From: Trachythela sp. YZ-2020
Taxonomy: Eukaryota; Cnidaria; Anthozoa; Malacalcyonacea; Clavulariidae
Reading direction: 5' to 3'
Assembly: GCA_016169945.1 (NCBI GenBank)
Contig: JADLSH010000061.1
Location: 1,736,001 to 1,800,000 of the forward strand
Length of the DNA stretch: 64,000 nucleotides
Positions 57,214 to 64,000 of the stretch are shown in pieces (the first letter of the stretch is position 1; every line of letters starts with the position of its first letter). The notes beneath the pieces were generated by a model. The model saw only the letters and a list, made by a program, of their open reading frames with translations. It searched no databases and was not told the DNA's origin. The translations under genes and the position numbers were made by a program.

Positions 57214-57612
57214 CTGAAACACATCGGAAAAAAATAGGAGATAAAAATTCCCTAGTCGCTCCAACTCAACAAGATATAAATCTGATTGGTTTTCCTGAGT
57301 AAATATCCATATTAGCAACCACCATTCAAAATAAAGCTAGGGCACTCGGAAACTGAGTATCTCCGCCAGCAAATTGAGTCAACTATCCCTATATAAATTA
57401 TACATGCACTAATTGAAAGAAAGGGAAAGGAAAACAAACTTTTGTGAATTTCTCATCCAATTTTCATTTAAATTTAACCAAAATTTAATCGGTTTGTCCT
57501 TGACCAATGGCTATGAGCTCCACAAATTTCATCATTAGTCTTAAACGTGTAAATAGTCTTTTAATTTCCTTTTCTTAGACTTGTAAATATAGTGTAGAGT
57601 AGATAGCCGAGT
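57214..57612. other. L2 intron sequence
   Basis: Part of the intron between the two fucolectin exons; nothing else recognised before the microsatellite. Confidence 0.5.
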
Positions 57613-58178
57613 TTGCATTGCACTTCGTTGCGTTGCGTTCCATTGCGTTGCGTTGCGTTGTGTAGTGTTGTATTATTGCACTGCACTGCATTGTATTGTA
57701 TTGCATTGCGTTGCGTTGCGTTGCGTTGCGTTGCGTTGCGTTGCGTTGCATTGCGTCGCGTTGCGTTGCGTTGCATTGCGTCGCGTTGCGTTGCGTTCCA
57801 TTGCGTCGCGTTGCGTTGCGTTGCGTTGCATTGCATTGCCTTGTGTTGCGTTGCATTGTATTGTATTGTATTGTATTGTATTGTATTGTATTGTATTGTA
57901 TTGTATTGTATTGTATTGTATTGTATTGTATTGTATTGTATTGTATTGTATTGTATTGTATTGTATTGTATTGCATTGCATTGCATTGCATTGCATTGCA
58001 TTACGTACATTACATTGTACGTTTACGTTGATTACGTGCGTGTACATTACGATACGTTATACGTTATTGTATACGTACACATTGCGTATTGTATTGTATT
58101 GTATTGTATTGTATTGTATTGTATTGTATTGTATTGTATTGTATTGTATTGTATTGTATTGTATTGTATTGTATTGTA
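57613..58178. repeat. Pentanucleotide microsatellite (TTGCG)n / (TTGTA)n in an intron
   Basis: A TTGCG-rich block (57,640-57,860) passes through TTGCA into a near-perfect TTGTA block (57,861-57,972), then TTGCA, then about 110 bases of other sequence and a second TTGTA block (58,089-58,178). It lies between the L2 fucolectin exons. Long open frames through it on both strands are artefacts. Confidence 0.95.
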
Positions 58179-58244
58179 TAGAACACTTGTAAGTTTCCCA
58201 CGTTGAACACTGAGCCAAATTATGATAAAAAAGTATACTAACAC

Positions 58245-58312
58245 AAGGGATTTTTATTAGATCGTTTTCACCTTTTTATTTGATCGTTTTCACCTTTTTA
58301 TTTGATCGTTTC
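58245..58312 (+). repeat. 23-bp tandem repeat, three copies
   Basis: TTTTTATTTGATCGTTTTCACC repeated with minor change. Confidence 0.85.
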
Positions 58313-58443
58313 GAAGTCTGTTTTGTTGCAAGTTCCATCAATTTCTTTGCTCTTATTACTCCACTTTTATAAGCATCGCCGAAGTAAAGTTGTGGTGATA
58401 ACCTCAATATGGCCCTTATTAATGCAGATCAGTGATTGCATAC

Positions 58444-58634
58444 CTGTAGGTCTACTCGCCACCACTGCTCCTCTGCAGTATCAAGATGCGCACATGACCG
58501 AACCCCATTTGATGTGCAAGTATCAGCTTTGATACCATCCACGGCGTAATTTGATGATAAAATGCCAACTTGCCATTGATCCCTTGTTGAAGACTGTGCT
58601 GTTGGTTTTAGCAGAGCAAAATTGTAATCTGTGT
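58444..58634 (-). CDS. L2 exon: first half of fucolectin domain
   Basis: Acceptor GTTTCAAG and donor CTACAG|GTATGC; 191 nt; phase 1 entry fits the EGF exon donor and phase 0 exit fits the next exon. It encodes NFALLKPTAQSST, SSNYAVDGI, CTSNGVRSCAHLD and EEQWWRVDLQ, all hallmarks of the fucolectin branch of F5/8 type C-like lectins (LxKPtxQSS, AVDG, WWRVDL). The join yields a continuous domain. The intron upstream is 2.4 kb. Confidence 0.9.
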
Positions 58635-60829
58635 CTTGAAACACAAAATATATATTCAATATTGCTAATGTTACTCTTTGATCTTTCCATGGAACTGGAT
58701 AGATACCAATATATCAAGATGGCGGATTACACTAGAGCGAGCATTGTTAATATGGGGATTTTTCTATAATTTAACGATGGATATTATACATTAAAACAAT
58801 GGAATTTATATTTTTTGTATTATTGGCGAATTATTGAGATAGTATTTTAGCAAGTAACATAAAAAGTTTGAAAACGTATAATTTTTTTTACTTGTTTAGG
58901 TAAATTTGACTCATAAAAGTGTTATTGCTTCACTTTTCTATAGTCAACGTCAATTCATATGTAGCTTAGTTTTGATATTCGATGAGTTTAATGATCGAGG
59001 GACAGCTTGGCATTTCTTCTCGAGCTGTTGTGAACGAATGCAAACTAGGGGGCTGGGTGGGTGTAACACTCTTTCAATAAACATGTACCCTAAAATAGAA
59101 TATATAAACAATAGAAATGCAGATGAAACACATCCATTCCTAAGAGATCAACTGGTAGACTTTCTAAAAAGTTATGTAGTAATTTGCACATAAAGTCCCA
59201 CATAAGAAATGAAACAATCACTTTCCCATGCAATTTGTCTCTTTTATTACTACCCTAATTTTAGATGCGTACTATATTTTCCTTCAAGGTCTAATATGTT
59301 ATCATAACGTAATAATTTAAATTGTTCGTGCTATATTCATTATTGAGGAGAAATGGAAAATATGAATGTTTTTCAACCATGAATATCTTTGATCTTAGCG
59401 CAGATACATGTACGCTTAGCGTACCTATTTTTTAAATACAAAACAATTGAATTTACGATAAGTAACGATTAGGATCGGTGTGTATGTAAATTGCTTTTCA
59501 GATGTGTCAGCATAAGTGCTACATGAAGGGTTAACTCTAGCGGTAGCCAGGGCGCCCAGACAGGTGGAAAAGGTGGCCAATTGTACCTGGCCTGAGTTAA
59601 AGGGTGCCCTCAAAAAATAAGTAAAGTGATACAAAAATAGATATCACTGCCAATTAGTGTCCCAGATTAATGCAGAAATTTGCTATTGCACAGATCCTAC
59701 CTTTCAAAATATTCCCTGGAGAGAAGGCTCCGGATCCCTAGAATATTTAAGTATACGCACTGCAAATAAATGTTCAAGACAGAAGGACGTAATCCCACAG
59801 ATTGTCCATAAAGTTCAAGAATGTGGAAATCAGTTTATTAAAGGAGCACATGATTCCATGGACTGTTTTCTTTGTTGTGACGGAGGGAGGGGCTAATAAA
59901 AATCCTTCCTCTGAAAATGGGGTGGGGGCTTTATTTAAGAGGGGGCTTAATCCATATATGGATTTTTAACTCTCATACAAAACTTCTTAGTAAAAAAATT
60001 ATGTATATATAAAATAATAAACGTGCCGTTTAAGGAAATGCCCTCCCCTAACGGGAAAGAAATGCCCTGCTTTTAACTGTACTAATAATGAACGAAATGT
60101 CCTTACCGGACCTCTAGAACAAATAAAGCGATCAAGTATATAAAGTCAGTAAAGTAGAATCTCCTCCTGTATTTACTAGGCCAATAATTTAATAAGAACA
60201 GTTTAGAACTGATAGAAGTATAAATATTTGATTTAGAACTATTAATTATAAAATATATTAGTTTAGTTTAAATCTCCCGTTGTAATATCACTGGAACAAT
60301 AAGACATGGACTTACTGAACCCCTAGGGAGAATAATTATAACTGAGAAAGCTACCATTATAAATTGTAGCTTTCTTCCTGTAATACCACTGAAATTATAC
60401 GTCCTTACCACATCACTTGGGATAATAGATTAGAACTCATAAACCTATGCTTTCAATATACATTATTGTTTAACATCCGATTTAAAAATGATATGACATC
60501 CTTTTCTCTCAAAATTAATGTCATTATTACGTTAATCCCTAATTAAAACCTTATAAGCGCCGTTCTGAACCTAAGTTTGGGGCGAGGGTAGTAGGTCTGT
60601 CCGGCAGTGTACGTCCGGGTAATTGCAATAAAACCGAAACTAGAGGGCACATTGAGATTGCATAACTCCGCTACCGATCATGCAAAGTACTCATGCATTA
60701 ATTATAGGGACCTTAATTAGGCATTTAGCTCTTTTCAGTTCGGAAAAAGAAAGCCATATTCACCCAACTTTTGACCGATTTGTCCTTTATCTTAGGGCCA
60801 TTAACTCAACAAAATTGTATTAACTGTTC
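58635..60829. other. L2 intron, no other gene recognised
   Basis: AT-rich intron between the EGF and fucolectin exons. Open stretches at 58,906-59,193 and 59,657-59,896 have no recognisable domain. Confidence 0.45.
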
Positions 60830-61005
60830 TATAGTTTTTGAGTAATCGTGCTGGCAGTCAAACACACACATAAAAACACACAAACGGACCAAGGCGAAAA
60901 CATAACCTCCTATTATAGGTTATGAAATACATTAATGTTTGTTTACTTGTAAATTTCAATGTTGTTGAGAACATTCTTCGAGGCAGGTTATATTTAGCAA
61001 CTTAC

Positions 61006-61126
61006 CAAAATCTTCACAAAGATCTCCTTTGTATTCCTTTGGACATTGACATCTGTAAGGATCTGAACCAGGTCCATCTTTGAGCTTTCCTCCATTTTTA
61101 CAATTCTTTATTTTATTACATGGAAC
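61006..61126 (-). CDS. L2 EGF-like exon
   Basis: A 121-nt exon, acceptor TTAAG, donor TTTTG|GTAAG, phase 0 in and phase 1 out. It encodes VPCNKIKNCKNGGKLKDGPG, SDPYRCQCPKEYKGDL and CEDF, a six-cysteine EGF-like module of about 40 residues joined in frame to PAN upstream and fucolectin downstream. Calcium-binding EGF residues are not evident. Confidence 0.9.
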
Positions 61127-61659
61127 CTTAAATGAATAAGAAAATAGATAAAATATAATAAAAACATGCATTAAACGTTTCTCTTCAATAGTTTGGTTCT
61201 TTGAATATGCTGTGGGTTATTCACGAGTTTTGCTGAAGAATGCAACTATCTGAAAAATATTGAAAATAATTTTTCTCAACCCTATTACTCTTGCATCTTT
61301 ACCCAACGTCGCGCATATTGTTCATCTCTACCTGCACTGTAACCAAACGCTTATGTTCTTGGTTATCCCACATTATTTTTTTGTATACACTTCCTACCTC
61401 TCCATGCTTCACGAGATAACTCAGTGTTTTTGCTATGTCAGTAGAAGCAGTTGGTTTGGTAGTTTCTTAATAATCCACAGATCTTCTTACTTTTAGTGTC
61501 AAATTAACCAATGGAATCAGTTTTAATGTTAGGTATAAATGTTTTTGTTTAATTTCAAGATATAGCTTTATCGTTTTCATACGAATGATTTCGGGTAGTG
61601 CTCAATACCGTAATGATATAGGAAATATAGTATGTATAATACAAAATATATTCTTTTAC

Positions 61660-61883
61660 CTTCCTGGGTTTAACAGGATGATAAAAATTCCAGCCTTTGT
61701 CATCTTTGTTGCAGGCATAAAAGTCGTGATCACGTTTGTGTGTTAACTGACAATTTGGCTTCTTCAGTTGTTTTTCATTAAAGATGATCCCAGCACAGAA
61801 AGCATCTTGCAAACATTTCTGAGCACATTGTTTCTGGAATTCATACGTTTCAAGTAATATATTTTCCACCAACGGACAGACAT
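61660..61883 (-). CDS. L2 PAN/apple-like exon
   Basis: A 224-nt exon with acceptor ACTGTAG and donor GGAAG|GTAAAA, phase 1 in and 0 out. It differs from the L1 exon at few residues (AGIIFN for AGINFN, HKRDHDFYAC for HKLDHEFYAC). It keeps all PAN-type cysteines. The first exon is not in the window, but the array unit that carries signal-peptide exons begins at 63,932 at the right edge. The predicted L2 protein, PAN-EGF-fucolectin after a signal peptide, would be about 318 residues and secreted. Confidence 0.9.
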
Positions 61884-62168
61884 CTACAGTATGGAATTTA
61901 ATGAAAGAAGTAGTTTTAAGTCAAAAATTATCTCACAAAGTAAAATGTATTTCCGATTACACTAACTATCCTTTTTATCCAGTAAGGGCTAACTGAATTT
62001 TTATTGCATTTATAGCATTGATGATTTCATGCTATATTGAAACATTAACTATGATTGAGGTAATTTTAAGGTTTTAATGTCTGCACACGATTTTAATATC
62101 TGCAAAAGGTTAAAATTTGACTTAAATTCCAACTATTACGAAAAATATTTCAGTCAATATAAATATAT

Positions 62169-62264
62169 GTTATTTACCGGCTAGGAGGTCGTTACTGGGA
62201 AAACATTTTCCCGAGCCCTAGGGAAAATATTTTTCAGTACGGACCGACCGTAGCGGTAAATAAC
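62169..62264. mobile_element. Palindromic MITE in the L2 intron
   Basis: Orthologue of 37,693-37,787: GTTATTTACCGGCTAGGAGG at one end, CGGTAAATAAC at the other. Confidence 0.85.
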
Positions 62265-63746
62265 CTTTTTAGTTTTTTCCTTCATGAAAAATTGAATGTA
62301 TATAAGATTCCAGTGTGGTTCGAGATCAGTGGCGTTGCCTAATCAAAACATATTTGCAAATTTGAAAGCCGACAGTCAAAAATGTTGAAGGAAACATATC
62401 TTTTTACATGAAATTCATATACTTTACTCAATATTATGGCAGCTGTGATATTTTTCTCACTTTTTGGCTGTTGAAGTGTTGTCTTGTTGCTGTTGAAGTG
62501 CTCAAACTGGCTGGTTTCCAGGAACTACTCTAGGTACTAATTCGCCGACAATTGAATTTGCGTCGGAATTTGCACAAGGATAGAGATTTGCATTTTTTAA
62601 AGACTATAATTTTCCAAATATTTCAAGACACGATGAAAAAGGTATGCCTGTTTATTTAATTTTTGTTTATGTGCGGTTTTTCATCGTTAAAACTTGCTAA
62701 AACTGCGCGTTTTCAGTAGGGCTTCGACTTTACTCTATCGAAAATATTTGACATTTGTTGTTTTTTGTACAATTGAAACACTGTTTAAGATGAAAAAACA
62801 TGTTCACACTGCTGTTTATTGTGTTACGGTTACTTTTCATCAGTTTTAAAAATCAAATTACGGCAAATTCTCAAAAGATATGATGCATGATGCATGTCGG
62901 CCAAGCCGAAGCCGTAGCTTGATATTGTTTGTATTTATACTTATTACTTTTCTCGTTTTTAACATAAAATTTAAGCTAGATTAAATTTTGACATCGTCTA
63001 AGGAGTAACTGACTAAGTTAATATAATTCAAGCACATTTTGGTTGGATTATTTTTGGAAATATTTTTCACGACTTTTCTGACGAAAATGCGAAAAAAGCA
63101 CCAAATATTTGTACTGTATTTGTTTCGCTTTAATAAATACTTATGCAGTATTCAGCATCTCAGCTACCCTTAAACTAGAGTCAAAAAATATACATTGAAA
63201 CAGAAAGATTTGAACACACAACTTTTCCTTAAACATCAAACTTTCAAAAACACGTTCAACTGCAGTGTAATACATAGATTTGTTGACTCAATTGTGTCAT
63301 ATATTTTTCATAAACAATGACAACAAGAAAGTGTTTTTCAAACTTGTTATTATGGTAGAACAACCAGAGAAGTACAAACTTTTAATCAGCATATCTGCTT
63401 CGTTGTCTTTTGAGTAGAAAAGCGTCGATTTAATCAAAACCAAATTATATTTTGGCGATGTTTTTTGGCAGCAAAGCAAAGCAAGCGAGCATGGACCTTT
63501 TCATATCGAAGCAACAATATTTGTAAAGCGCCCAAACCCCAGACCAAAAGGGAAGACGATTCATTGCTAGGCTTTCTAGCTACCATAACCTTGAAAAACG
63601 TGTGTACATTTCTACTGATTTCGCAGGCGTGTTTTTAAATGTTTCTCAGCGACGCTTGATTACGCAACACCAGTAATCTCAAACTTAGTTCGCAACACTG
63701 GAATTTTTTATGATGCAATTTAATATGGAACAAAAAAAAGTAATGC

Positions 63747-63867
63747 GTTATTTACTGTTTGGGTCAGTCAGTACTTGAAAAATATCTTACCTCGGTCTCA
63801 GAAGCGGACCGAGACCGAAGGTCGCGAAAATATTTTTCCAGACCGGACCTCCCTGGCGGTAAATAAC
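63747..63867. mobile_element. Palindromic MITE of the GTTATTTAC family
   Basis: GTTATTTACTG...GGTAAATAAC with the GGTCTCAGAAGCGG centre; orthologue of 39,459-39,579. Confidence 0.8.
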
Positions 63868-63931
63868 ATCTATTTATGAAGTTTTCATCTATTAATAACA
63901 TCTATTTATGAAGTATTTATGAATGTGATTC

Positions 63932-64000
63932 GATTATAAACGCGGTCACGCAATTTTTCAGCTTGCCCTGTGTAGAGCAGCTCACAGTAGCATTATCTAA
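63932..64000. repeat. Start of another first-exon array unit
   Basis: CGATTATAAACGCGGTCACG and GCAGCTCACAGTAGCATTAT match 44,607-44,680 and 48,400-48,470, where a signal-peptide exon follows about 235 bases further right. Confidence 0.85.

Larger units (their letters stand above)
60830..63880. repeat. Direct segmental duplication, copy 2
   Basis: Partner of 36,408-39,600. Contains an extra segment near 62,745-62,865 that copy 1 lacks. Confidence 0.9.

Noticed and set aside
57613..58206. Open frames of up to 197 codons on both strands
   Set aside because: They are translations of a pentanucleotide microsatellite.

Overview
The window is metazoan nuclear DNA, AT-rich, intron-bearing and densely packed with transposable elements. 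An anthozoan cnidarian (coral or soft coral) is the best fit: a PAN-EGF-fucolectin secreted protein, SAP-domain retroelements, Penelope and CR1/L2-type LINE fragments, a Nin-type SINE and palindromic MITEs of kinds I recognise from cnidarian genomes. The species cannot be named from sequence alone.

Layout. 0.4-3.4 kb (minus): broken retroelement with SAP, reverse transcriptase and a C-terminal zinc-finger/RHD region like the endonuclease of R2-type elements. 4.7-9.3 kb (plus): a possible three-exon, cysteine-rich host gene; its second intron holds a small secreted fibronectin type II gene at 7.58 kb. That gene's surroundings recur inverted at 26.0-27.5 kb with a stop-bearing copy. 9.4-22 kb: LINE fragments, MITEs, a tRNA-SINE and a hAT remnant. 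22-27.5 kb: tandem repeats, a Nin-SINE, a Mutator-like foldback element with 10-bp target duplication, and a mariner-like MITE. 28.4-30.3 kb: about 300-bp repeats in both orientations carrying hammerhead-ribozyme motifs. 30.5-32.7 kb: a broken gene between two 19/20-bp minisatellites. 33.1-35.3 kb: a Penelope-like fragment and two more hammerhead-like motifs.

36.4-64 kb (minus) is organised around duplicated genes for a secreted PAN-EGF-fucolectin protein. Gene L2 has PAN, EGF and two fucolectin exons at 61.9-56.9 kb. Gene L1 has PAN and EGF exons at 37.4-36.6 kb and no fucolectin exons in view. Signal-peptide exons whose donor phase fits the PAN exon occur at 42.1, 44.9 and 48.7 kb inside a tandemly amplified region (40.7-54.4 kb). 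The same repeat unit begins again at 63.93 kb, so the first exon of L2 is predicted just past the right edge. Each unit also carries inverted arrays of a GCCGAA-type motif and tRNA-like pieces.

All splice sites and gene models were inferred by eye from GT/AG sites, phase agreement and domain continuity. No searches were run.
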